Assembly: GCA_043753895.1 (NCBI GenBank)
Contig: JAYUWK010000053.1
Coordinates: 1-64,000 of the forward strand
Length of the DNA: 64,000 bases
Direction: 5' to 3'
Source of the DNA: WLMZ01 sp043753895
GTDB lineage: Bacteria; Actinomycetota; Acidimicrobiia; Acidimicrobiales; Ilumatobacteraceae
The notes beneath the pieces were generated by a model. That model saw nothing but the letters and a program-made list of their open reading frames with translations. It did not search any database and had not been told where the DNA came from. The translations under genes were made by a program, and so were the position numbers. Position 1 is the first letter of the stretch, and the number at the start of each line of letters is the position of its first letter. Shown in pieces: positions 9,403-16,947 of this stretch.

Positions 9403-10227
9403 GTGAGAGCCAACGAGTACCGTGCCGGAGATGAATCCGAACCTGCACCCACCCGCGGCCTGGGAACGCCGGGCCACCGCAGGCTTCGGATCGGTGCCGC
9501 TGCGGCCTCGGTTGTCGGACTGATTCTGTTGAGTGTTGGTCATGCCAGTGCCGCGCCACACACCGCCGTGTCGATCGCGTCAGCGGATGCCAGCGTCTCC
9601 GGCAGCGCTCCAGCCACGGTCGCACTGGATCAATTGTTCGACTCCACTTTCACCCTCACAAACAACGGCCCGTCGGCATTCACCAATGGGGAGTTCGACC
9701 TGACCGTGACGGGCGCCCTCTACCTCTCGATCGACGGGCCCGCCGGCTGGTTCTGCACACCTCCACCATCATTCACCGTGTGCTACATGCCGGTTGCTGG
9801 CATGGCCTCGGGCGCAACGGTGACCTTCGTAGCCCACGAGAAAGCGCCATCCTTGAACAATGTGGGTTACGACCTCACTGCCCAAGGCTCCTTCGGCGTC
9901 AACGCCCCGGATGACCCGAACACGTCGAACAACTCGCTGACGGTAAAGACCTCGGTCACCGGACCCCCCGAAACGTCGTCCACCTCGACGTCGACTTCGA
10001 CGACTTCGCCGACGTCGACGACGACGGTGGCCGTGGACCCGTTTCCGGCCCCCACCCTCGCGCCCGGTCCCTTCGGGCCAGGCGATGCGCCGACGCCTCC
10101 CGCCGCAGGCTTACCGTCGACGGGTTCCGAAACTGGAGGTATGACTATCGCCGGTACCGCCTTACTCCTGGTCGGACTCGGCCTTACTCTGGCAGGCCGC
10201 CGCAGCCACAGCCGCACCAAGAGCTAG
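9403..10227 (+). CDS. LPxTG-anchored surface protein with a DUF11/CARDB-like domain
   Basis: About 274 residues. A long N-terminal region with a basic stretch leads to a hydrophobic signal segment (AAAASVVGLILLSVGHASAA, about residues 30-50). A beta-rich domain follows, with the FTLTNNGPSA pattern typical of DUF11/CARDB-like extracellular modules, then a Ser/Thr/Pro stalk. The end is a cell-wall sorting signal: LPSTG, a hydrophobic helix and a basic tail (GRRSHSRTKS). It should be covalently anchored by a sortase, none of which is in this window. GTG at 9403 is preferred because GGAGGT lies 4 nt upstream; an in-frame GTG at 9391 overlaps that site. Confidence 0.8.
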   Translation: MRANEYRAGDESEPAPTRGLGTPGHRRLRIGAAAASVVGLILLSVGHASAAPHTAVSIASADASVSGSAPATVALDQLFDSTFTLTNNGPSAFTNGEFDLTVTGALYLSIDGPAGWFCTPPPSFTVCYMPVAGMASGATVTFVAHEKAPSLNNVGYDLTAQGSFGVNAPDDPNTSNNSLTVKTSVTGPPETSSTSTSTSTTSPTSTTTVAVDPFPAPTLAPGPFGPGDAPTPPAAGLPSTGSETGGMTIAGTALLLVGLGLTLAGRRSHSRTKS

Positions 10228-10897
10228 AACCGGCGGCTCAGCACAACCCGACGCAGTCGGACTCCGGCTGCGAGCATGGCGCGGTCGTTGCTGCATTTCG
10301 CGCTCATGAGCTGGGAATCACGAAGGTTGACAACCTCGCCATCGGCGTCGATGGGATAGGCCGACGATTCGCCTCAACACGGGCAACCACCATGCATGCG
10401 CTATACCCGCCGTCTGTCTCGGAGAGAGCGAACCACGACGAACACGGGAACGAAAGGCGACGCGTCCGGAAAGTGAACCCCCTCTAGCGTGTAGGTGTTC
10501 GCCAGCCGGTGCGGCGCGCGGCGCAGCGCGGTCGTGCGAGTCTCAGGCAGGGTTGGGACCTTCGATCTCCTCGGGACCGATCGGATCACCTCCGGCATCC
10601 GCAAGGGCCGCTCTGACCGCGTCGACTTCATTGTTGTCGGGGTCGGGCTTGGGCAAAGAGCATGATGGCAGCCAGACACCGGTAGTAGCTCTCTACCGTG
10701 GTCGCGCCCAGGCCGTGGCCAGCGCGGCCCCCTTTGGTGACCAGGGGCGAACCCAGGCCTGCACTTCTGAACGGCAGTCAAGGGCACGCTCATGTGAACT
10801 TCCCCGGAGTTGCTCGGCGAGCACACCTGGGGAATTTCGATGAGCGCGATCAGTCATTGACAAGCCGATTCATGAATCGCCTTGCGTCGGCATCAGC
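10228..10897. other. Gene-poor gap with decayed fragments
   Basis: About 670 nt in which no frame gives a convincing complete gene. Two short stretches look once-coding. One is on the plus strand near 10280-10480 (containing AAFRAHELGITKVDNLAIG). The other is on the minus strand near 10543-10680, ending in a segment like GPEEIEGPNPA with a stop in frame upstream. Neither has a start and ribosome binding site, and I recognise neither. Together with the broken recombinase beside them they suggest the residue of an inserted element. Confidence 0.5.
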
Positions 10898-11360
10898 TTG
10901 CCGAAGAAAGACTCAATCGCGAGCAGCCTGGTTCCACTCACCTCAGAACACGTGCAAGCGCTCGCCGCGGTCGTTGACGAGCGGTACGGCGCAATGGTTC
11001 TAGCGCAGGCTGGCCTCGGGTTGCGGCAAGGCGAGCTTCGCGGGCTCACTCTCGACCGAGTCAACTTCCTCAGGCGCGAGGTCCCAATACTCGACGATGT
11101 TCCGGGTGGCCTCCGCAACGATCGGGGTTGAGGTGACTTCGCACGACCTGCGGCACCACGCAGCCGCCATGCTGATCTCGCCAGGATGTTCGGTGAAGGC
11201 GGTTCAGTCGTGTCTGGGGCACGCCACTGCGGCCGGGACGCTCGACACCTACGGGCATCTCTGGCCGGGTGACGAGGACCGGATCAGGGCCGCGATCGAT
11301 GCGGTGCTGCAGGCAAATGTGTACGCCGTGTGTACGGAGATCAGGGAGAACGCCCTGTAG
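10898..11360 (+). pseudogene. Broken tyrosine recombinase (phage-type integrase)
   Basis: Two overlapping fragments in different frames. The first (10898-11131) carries LAQAGLGLRQGELRGL, the region with the first catalytic arginine, and then ends. The second (11097-11360) carries TSHDLRHHAA (the HxxR box), LGHATAAGTLDTYGHLW (the second His and the nucleophilic Tyr) and a normal C-terminus. Intact family members have about 350-400 residues; the N-terminal arm and core-binding domains and roughly 100 central residues are missing, with a frame change between fragments. The product cannot be active. It ends 38 nt from the 3' end of rnpB. Confidence 0.8.
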
Positions 11361-11376
11361 AGGAGCATTCTCCCTG
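11342..11376. terminator. Hairpin between recombinase remnant and rnpB
   Basis: CAGGGAGAA (11342-11350) and TTCTCCCTG (11368-11376) form a perfect 9-bp stem with a 17-nt loop. It lies just past the 3' end of rnpB, on whose strand it could act as a terminator, and also covers the end of the recombinase remnant. There is no T-tract on either strand, so termination is a guess. Confidence 0.4.
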
Positions 11377-11397
11377 TTCAGCGGGTTATATGACGTT

Positions 11398-11761
11398 GAG
11401 TCGGCCTGTAAGCGGGATTCTGTACACGACCTGAATCGTGCGATGATCATCCATCTGTGCGGCCTACCCGAGGGGTGTCCGAAGGACAGGCGAGCCGCCC
11501 ATCCCCTCTGCTCGGCCTTGCTCCGAATGGGGTTTACCAAGCCATGCCAGTCGCCTGACATGCTGGTGCGCTCTTACCGCACCGTTGCACCCTGACCTGT
11601 GATCGGTTGCCCGATCCATCGGCGGACTTTCTCTGTTGCACTATCCGTGAGGTCGCCCCCACCTGGCTCGCGCCAGCATTCTGCTCTGTGGAGTCCCGAC
11701 TTTCCTCGATGCCGATCGCACCCAGAGGTGTAATGCGACGCCGCGATCATCCGGCCGACTC
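11398..11761 (-). ncRNA. rnpB: RNase P RNA
   Basis: Catalytic RNA of ribonuclease P, which matures tRNA 5' ends. Read on the minus strand, the ends GAGTCGGCC and GGCCGACTC pair as helix P1. Near the 5' end is GAGGAAAGTC followed by GACTCCACAGAGCA (P3/P4 region). ACAGAGAAAGTCCGCC lies in the middle, GGTAAACCCC with GGAGCAAG follows, and AGAATCCCGCTTACAGG stands just before the 3' end. These are the universally conserved bacterial type A segments. The length of about 364 nt fits. Ends were set from the P1 helix. Frames open across this gene on both strands are coincidental. Confidence 0.95.
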
Positions 11762-11866
11762 ACCGTCGTCGCAGAGTGTACGGGGCCGATGCGGTGCTCG
11801 GCACCCGTATCGTCAGCGCGGGGCTGTCGGAACCCGGCTATCAGGTCCGGGCTACAGCAACGGAGT

Positions 11867-12832
11867 TCAGCAGTCGGTCTGGTAGTCGTACACGAACGAG
11901 TTGAGGCTGGGCGTCTCGATGTTGATCGTGAACTGTGTGCCGGCGGTGGGCTTACCGACGGCCAACTGCACCGCCGACAACGTGCCGAACTGGCTGGGGA
12001 TCGCGTAGTACTGCTGGAACTCGACCGCGGCCGCCGCCGGAGCCTTGCTGGTCGTGGTGGGGCCGCCTTGGGCGATGTCCTGCACGGTGGTGGTCGTAGC
12101 CGCAACCGTGGTGGGCTTGGACACGTTCGAGCTCTTCACGAGACCGGGATTGACCGCGTTGTCGGGATTGATGGCCAGCGCCAGCGCGCCGGCGCGCCGG
12201 GCGGCGGCCTGCGATTCGTGCATCACCGAGCCGCGGTAAGTGGGCAACGACAACTGCGGAACCAGCGACTGATGAATCGCCGCGATCATCGTCTCCATTG
12301 CGTGAGCGAGAGCGAGGGCGTCGCGGGTGGGGTCGTCGGACGCGGGCACGTCGGTTTCCTCGCTACCTGTCTTGCGTCGGCCATTGATGTGATCTTGGAT
12401 CGGCCCAAGGATCACCCGGTTGAACCGGGGATTGGCGCAGGTCCACGCCTTCGAGTTGGCCTTCTCGGACAGCTTTTGCAGATCGTCGATGGCCGTTTGG
12501 TTGGCGGCGATGTAATCGTCGACGATCGCAATCTGGGCTGCGCTCAACTTGCCGACCTTCTTGGAGAAGTTGTGCGAGTCGATCACGCTGTAGTGCAACG
12601 AGGTGGCAGTGCGGAAGAGCACGCCGTCGGTGACGGGAGCATCGGGAAGCTTCACGGGCGGCGGCGCATTGCCGACACGGCCGGGGTACTTCTCGCCCAC
12701 GTCGTCGGCACACGCACTGATGAGCGCAGCCATGGCGATAGTGAGGCTCCCGGCGCGGAATAGGCCGCGACGGCTCATCGGCTGTTGGGCGATCGAGAAT
12801 TCCGGGAGTGGTTCGTTGGTCATCGCAGTCAC
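11867..12832 (-). CDS. Tat-exported lipoprotein, probable ferritin-like domain
   Basis: A 321-residue protein. The twin-arginine motif SRRGLFRAG (about residue 20) precedes a hydrophobic stretch ending in the lipobox ISAC (about residue 41), so a Tat lipoprotein is predicted. The rest is helical, with features of the four-helix ferritin-like family common in Acidimicrobiia (TSLHYSVIDSHNF, AHAMETMIAAIHQSL), followed by a Thr/Ala linker and a beta-rich C-terminus. Metal ligands are less clear than in true ferritins. The GTG start overlaps the upstream gene's stop as GTGA, implying translational coupling. A role in extracytoplasmic iron or oxidative stress is only inferred. Confidence 0.65.
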   Translation of the reverse strand: MTAMTNEPLPEFSIAQQPMSRRGLFRAGSLTIAMAALISACADDVGEKYPGRVGNAPPPVKLPDAPVTDGVLFRTATSLHYSVIDSHNFSKKVGKLSAAQIAIVDDYIAANQTAIDDLQKLSEKANSKAWTCANPRFNRVILGPIQDHINGRRKTGSEETDVPASDDPTRDALALAHAMETMIAAIHQSLVPQLSLPTYRGSVMHESQAAARRAGALALAINPDNAVNPGLVKSSNVSKPTTVAATTTTVQDIAQGGPTTTSKAPAAAAVEFQQYYAIPSQFGTLSAVQLAVGKPTAGTQFTINIETPSLNSFVYDYQTDC

Positions 12833-13554
12833 TTCACTGGGTAGTCGGAGGCCGACAGGGCGGTGCCATCACTGGCGAGTTGGTCGTCGATCGACGTGGC
12901 CCCGGCGATGGTGTGCAGCACAGTTGCGTGGCGTGCTTCGATCACCAGCACCGAGGACAGCAGTGCAGCGGCGTTGACGCCCATCAATTGACTGACGATG
13001 TCGACGTGAGTGGCGACGGCCACATTCTCGAGATTGGCGGCATTGCGCGCCACGGTTGCGGCATCGCCGGAGAAGGCGCTCTTGGACGCATCGAACAGCT
13101 TGTCGAGTCGCACGCCCGAGGCATTGCGCCCGATCAGGCCGGACAACGATTGGGCGTAAGCGGCATGAGCATCGCGAATGGTGGCGATCGTGGGGGTGGT
13201 GGCCTCGTCGAAAACCGTGGCCTGCAGGGCGACGTCATACAAGTCGCGGATACTGAGCTCGACGCTCTGCACAAATGCGAGCAACGGGATGTCTTTGGCG
13301 GTGGGTCGCAATGGCGGTGCAGTCGTCGTGGGCGCCGGGGTCGTGGTGGTCGTGGCGGCGGGCGTGGTGGTGGCCGGCGGCACGGTGCGGGCCTGGGCGC
13401 CAGCGCGGCTGCCCAACCAGGGAAGCGCCGAGATGGCGACACCCGAGAGACCCGCCGCAATCAGGCCCCGCCGGAGCAGAGATGCCGCTTCGGCCCCGCT
13501 GCTCGATTCGGGCTGTGCAGCTGAAGTGCTGTGTGCCGCTTGCTTGATGTCCAC
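12829..13554 (-). CDS. Tat-exported protein with a ferritin-like domain
   Basis: About 241 residues. The N-terminus has a twin-arginine segment (LLRRGLIAAG) and a hydrophobic stretch ending SRAGAQA, a likely Tat signal, then a Thr/Pro linker of about 30 residues. The mature part is a four-helix bundle candidate with FVQSVELSIRDLYDVAL in the first helix and VIEARHATVL near the end, an ExxH-type pattern of ferritin-like proteins. GTG at 13554 is chosen because AAAGGA lies about 9 nt upstream; the frame stays open further up. It is coupled by GTGA to the following lipoprotein gene, so the two probably work together outside the membrane. Confidence 0.65.
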   Translation of the reverse strand: MDIKQAAHSTSAAQPESSSGAEAASLLRRGLIAAGLSGVAISALPWLGSRAGAQARTVPPATTTPAATTTTTPAPTTTAPPLRPTAKDIPLLAFVQSVELSIRDLYDVALQATVFDEATTPTIATIRDAHAAYAQSLSGLIGRNASGVRLDKLFDASKSAFSGDAATVARNAANLENVAVATHVDIVSQLMGVNAAALLSSVLVIEARHATVLHTIAGATSIDDQLASDGTALSASDYPVK

Positions 13555-13616
13555 GAACCATGGTCCTTTCGAAGTGTTGCCCCCAGCTTTCTCGGCGGGA
13601 GGCATGCGCACCAACT

Positions 13617-15065
13617 CTAGAAGTCGAGAGCCGATAGGTCAGGTATCCAACGCCTCGAGCGCTGCACGGCCTGGTGCCAACGATCGCGGTCGAGTGAACC
13701 AGTCGGTTCGACCACGAGCGAAGGCGACCAAGAGTCTGCCACCTGATCGATGTGAGTCCACGTACCCACAGCAAGGCCAGCGAGGTATCCGGCGCCGAGC
13801 GTGGTGGCCTCGGCCACCGGCGACACCTCGACGCGGCGTCCTGAGGCGTTGGCGAGCGCCTGAGCAAAGGTGGGGTTCTCGCTCATGCCGCCATCGATAC
13901 GCAGGGCCGCGATGGTCATACCGGTATCGGCTTCGGCGGCCTCGACGAGGTCAGTGCCGCGGTGGGCGACCCCTTCGAGCACGGCTCGAACGATGTGGGG
14001 CCGACCGCTCCCACGCGTGATGCCGAGCATGGTGCCGCGCGCACCGTAATCCCAATACGGCGTGCCGAGACCGAGCAAGGCCGGCACGTACACCACGCCG
14101 TCGGTGGTTTCGCAGAGAGATGCGACGTCGTGGCTCTCCGCAGAGGTGGCGATGATGGCCAAGTCGTCGCGCAACCATTCCACGTTGGTGCCGGCCGACA
14201 GCATAATTGCCTCGACGCCCCACATAGACCTGCCGTTGCGCGCCCATGCGACGATCGGGAACGTGCCGTTGACACTGCGGTTCGAGTCGGTGGGCGGTGC
14301 CTCGCCGGTGCACATGTCAAGCATGCCGCCGGTGCCGAAGGTGATCTTGGCCTGACCCGCGCGCACGCAACCCTGACCCATCAGCGAGGCCTGTTGGTCG
14401 CCGGCGAGTCCACCGATCATCGGAGCACCGGGCAGCACCGTCGCGATACCCAATTCGCCGCTGGAATCCACGATTGCGGGCAGCATCCGTATGGGGATGC
14501 CCAACGCATCGCACGCGTACTTGCTCCAGGCGCGTCGGGCTGTGTCGTAGAGCCCGGTGACGGCTGCGTTGGTGTGGTCGGTGATGTGCAGCGCGCCGCC
14601 CGAGACGACCCAGGCAATCCAGGTGTCGACCGTACCGAAGATCAGGTCGCGCGATCGGTCGACGTCGTAAGTGTTGAGCAACCACGCAAGCTTGGTGGCC
14701 GACTGGTTCGGTGTGAGCGCCATACCGTGCGTTGCCTTGGCCATGATGCAGTCGAAGACCGTACGCAGGTCCTGCCAGCCGAGTGCAGGCCCGATGGGTT
14801 CGCCCGTGCTGCGGTCCCACACAACGGTGGACGCGCGCTGTGCCGTGATGCCAAGGGCCTCGATGTGATCGGAGGTCGCGGCGATGGTGGCATTGGTGAC
14901 CTCGAGCACGGCCTTGGCCATGGCGGTAGCGTCGAATTCAACGAGACCCGGTGCCGGTGTCGATGGCGCGAACGCACGGTAGGTCACGTGCTGCACCCGA
15001 GCCTGCGGTGTCACGACTGCCGCACGCAGTCCGCTGGTACCGACATCGATGACGAGCAGACTCAT
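13617..15065 (-). CDS. FGGY-family carbohydrate kinase
   Basis: Two-domain ATP-dependent sugar or polyol kinase of 482 residues. It starts with the phosphate-binding DVGTSGLRAAVV (residues 6-17), has GGLAGDQQASLMGQG and GTGGMLDMCTG in the middle, and GLGTPYWDYGARG and DGGMSENP in the second domain, as in glycerol and xylulose kinases. It is not the canonical glycerol kinase, since a better match (glpK) lies elsewhere in the window. Its ATG overlaps the small membrane protein's stop as ATGA, making it the last gene of the GlpD operon. Glycerol, dihydroxyacetone or a related triose is the likeliest substrate from context. Confidence 0.8.
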   Translation of the reverse strand: MSLLVIDVGTSGLRAAVVTPQARVQHVTYRAFAPSTPAPGLVEFDATAMAKAVLEVTNATIAATSDHIEALGITAQRASTVVWDRSTGEPIGPALGWQDLRTVFDCIMAKATHGMALTPNQSATKLAWLLNTYDVDRSRDLIFGTVDTWIAWVVSGGALHITDHTNAAVTGLYDTARRAWSKYACDALGIPIRMLPAIVDSSGELGIATVLPGAPMIGGLAGDQQASLMGQGCVRAGQAKITFGTGGMLDMCTGEAPPTDSNRSVNGTFPIVAWARNGRSMWGVEAIMLSAGTNVEWLRDDLAIIATSAESHDVASLCETTDGVVYVPALLGLGTPYWDYGARGTMLGITRGSGRPHIVRAVLEGVAHRGTDLVEAAEADTGMTIAALRIDGGMSENPTFAQALANASGRRVEVSPVAEATTLGAGYLAGLAVGTWTHIDQVADSWSPSLVVEPTGSLDRDRWHQAVQRSRRWIPDLSALDF

Positions 15066-15463
15066 CGCCGTGGCTCCAATCCGCGGCGTTGCAGGAGCAT
15101 GCCCAGCAACCCGCCTATGCACCCAGCGGCGACCGTGACCGTGAGGTTGAAGAAGATGGCGAACCAACGGATGTCGGCGCCCCGAATGAGATTGATGACC
15201 ACGAGCAGTGCCTGCACCACTGTGTACGTGCCGGCCGCGGCGGCGATGCCGTGCGACAGCGGTGTGTTCGAGCGTTGTCGCCATGCCGCCACGCCAGCGC
15301 CGAGCACAAAACCGGCGATGGCTGCGAGTACGAGCGGAATCACGAAGCTGCTTGTTGGGTTGCTGTCGTGCACGAGACGCGATGCGATCGAGAACGGAAC
15401 GGCGAACACCAACGCGACCGAAGCGCCCTCGCGCAACGCAATGAGATCCCATCGCGTGCTCAC
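15062..15463 (-). CDS. Small membrane protein of the GlpD operon
   Basis: About 133 residues with four predicted membrane helices (near residues 12-28, 38-60, 73-95 and 100-123) and an Arg-rich end (LLQRRGLEPRR). I recognise no family. The GTG start overlaps the flavoprotein's stop (GTGA) and its own stop overlaps the kinase start (ATGA), so it is translated as part of the operon. Position suggests a membrane partner or small transporter for glycerol-derived metabolites, but nothing in the sequence shows this. The frame stays open upstream inside the flavoprotein gene; that extension is rejected. Confidence 0.65.
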   Translation of the reverse strand: MSTRWDLIALREGASVALVFAVPFSIASRLVHDSNPTSSFVIPLVLAAIAGFVLGAGVAAWRQRSNTPLSHGIAAAAGTYTVVQALLVVINLIRGADIRWFAIFFNLTVTVAAGCIGGLLGMLLQRRGLEPRR

Positions 15464-16947
15464 ACTGACGGCCACGGTGCTGGACCGAACGAGGACGGCA
15501 ATGCCAACTTGGCGGGGTTCAGGATGCCGTTGGGATCGAGCGCGTGCTTGACCGCGATGAGAACATCGTGCGCCGGCCCGAGTGCCTCGGCCACGAAGCG
15601 ACTGCGGTTGATACCGATGCCGTGGTGGTGCGACAGGTTGCCGCCGTTGGCGAGCACGGCACGCTGGCCTGCGTCCCACAACGCGACATAGGTGGCCTCG
15701 ATCTCGTCGGGCGGGGGAGTTGCTGCGAAGGTGAAGTACAGGCAGGCGCCATCGAGATAGCTGTGGCTCAGGTGGCAGGTCGCCGCACGAGCGTGGGGCA
15801 CGGCCAGCATCGCCGAGCGGACTGCGTTGAAGATGTTGCCGAGGGCGGACCACGGCGCAGCGATCTCGAGTGTGTCGACCACGAAACCTTTTCGGGTGAG
15901 AGCCTGGAGAGCACTGGTGTCGTTGCGGTGATGCATCCACGCGTCGACGAGCGCCGACCCCAGGTTGGGCGCCTCGAATGTGGAGGCGACGTCGTCGACC
16001 ACCGTCATTACTGCGTCGATGATCGCGGGGTCGCCCTCGTCGAGGACGAGCAGCATGTTCTGTGCGCCGTCGCCTCCCTGTCCGCGTGCGGATTCTGCTG
16101 GGTCGTAGAGGCGGAGCACCGCGGGCGTGGCGCCACGTCGGATGATCTGGCGGCAGGCCTCGAGTCCGTCTTCGAATGTGGCGAACGCGTACGCGGTACG
16201 ACGCCCTTCGGCGGGCACTGGATGGGCGCGCAGCGACACCTGGGTGATGATGCCCATCGTGCCCTCTGACCCGAGGAAGACTTGATTGAGGTCGGGGCCG
16301 ATAGCGGCTGCCGGGCTGCCCCCTGTGGTAATCACCCGACCGTCGGCGAGGACGACCTCGAGGCCCACGACCATGTCTTCGATCTTGCCGTAACGCGTGC
16401 TGTACTGGCCTGCACCGCGACACGCCACCCAGCCGCCGACGGTGGCGATGTCGAAGCTCTGCGGGAAATGGCCAACGGTGAGTCCATGGTGGGCGCGGAG
16501 TTCGTCCTCGAGATCAGGCCCGAACGTACCCGGCAGGACGTGCACCACACCGGACACGTCGTCGACCGACACGATGCCCTGCATCGCCGTGATATCGAGG
16601 AGCACGCCACCGAAGACGGGGACACTGGCGCCGCACACGCCGGAGCGTCCACCTGCCACCGTGAGCGGCACGTTAGCGCTATTGCACAGCCGCACGACAT
16701 CGCTGACCTGCGCTGTGCTGGCGGGGCGCACCACTGCGCCGGCCCGGCGCGGCACCTGTCCGGCGAGCGCCCAGTGCATCGACATCGGCCACCAATCGCG
16801 GCTGGCCTCGGCGGTGGCCTCGACACTCACATCGGTGGGGCACACGGCGTGGAGCGCGTCGATGAAGCAGTCGCTCAATGACACAGCCCCGCCGGAGAAC
16901 CGGTCGGCAGTGCCGGAGAGTTCGATGGGCGGCGTCGCTTGGATCAT
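15460..16947 (-). CDS. FAD-binding oxidase, alkyl-DHAP-synthase-like
   Basis: A 495-residue flavoprotein of the vanillyl-alcohol-oxidase fold. The FAD-binding domain contains PLTVAGGRSGVCG and QSFDIATVGGWVACRGAGQYST. The C-terminal part contains SHSYLDGACLYFTF and the histidine cluster SHHHGIGINR, which match the active-site region of alkyldihydroxyacetonephosphate synthase, the ether-bond-forming enzyme of ether-lipid synthesis. It could also be a D-lactate- or glycolate-type oxidase, but the triple histidine favours the former. It is coupled by ATGA to glpD upstream, which draws on the same glycerol-3-phosphate/DHAP pool. Activity unproven. Confidence 0.75.
   Translation of the reverse strand: MIQATPPIELSGTADRFSGGAVSLSDCFIDALHAVCPTDVSVEATAEASRDWWPMSMHWALAGQVPRRAGAVVRPASTAQVSDVVRLCNSANVPLTVAGGRSGVCGASVPVFGGVLLDITAMQGIVSVDDVSGVVHVLPGTFGPDLEDELRAHHGLTVGHFPQSFDIATVGGWVACRGAGQYSTRYGKIEDMVVGLEVVLADGRVITTGGSPAAAIGPDLNQVFLGSEGTMGIITQVSLRAHPVPAEGRRTAYAFATFEDGLEACRQIIRRGATPAVLRLYDPAESARGQGGDGAQNMLLVLDEGDPAIIDAVMTVVDDVASTFEAPNLGSALVDAWMHHRNDTSALQALTRKGFVVDTLEIAAPWSALGNIFNAVRSAMLAVPHARAATCHLSHSYLDGACLYFTFAATPPPDEIEATYVALWDAGQRAVLANGGNLSHHHGIGINRSRFVAEALGPAHDVLIAVKHALDPNGILNPAKLALPSSFGPAPWPSV

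Noticed and set aside
8889..9452. 187-codon minus-strand frame before the LPxTG gene
   Set aside because: Only the last third reads like protein, there is no ribosome binding site, and it overlaps the start and signal region of a better-supported gene.
10543..10680. Short minus-strand segment ending in an acidic tail
   Set aside because: It reads like a protein C-terminus but has an in-frame stop upstream, no start and no recognisable family; noted only as decayed sequence.
11070..11595. Open frames on both strands over 11.1-11.6 kb
   Set aside because: They cover rnpB, whose conserved RNA segments explain the sequence.
13962..15551. 529-codon plus-strand frame opposite the FGGY kinase
   Set aside because: Shadow of a gene with intact FGGY motifs; it crosses three overlapping minus-strand genes and has no recognisable domain.
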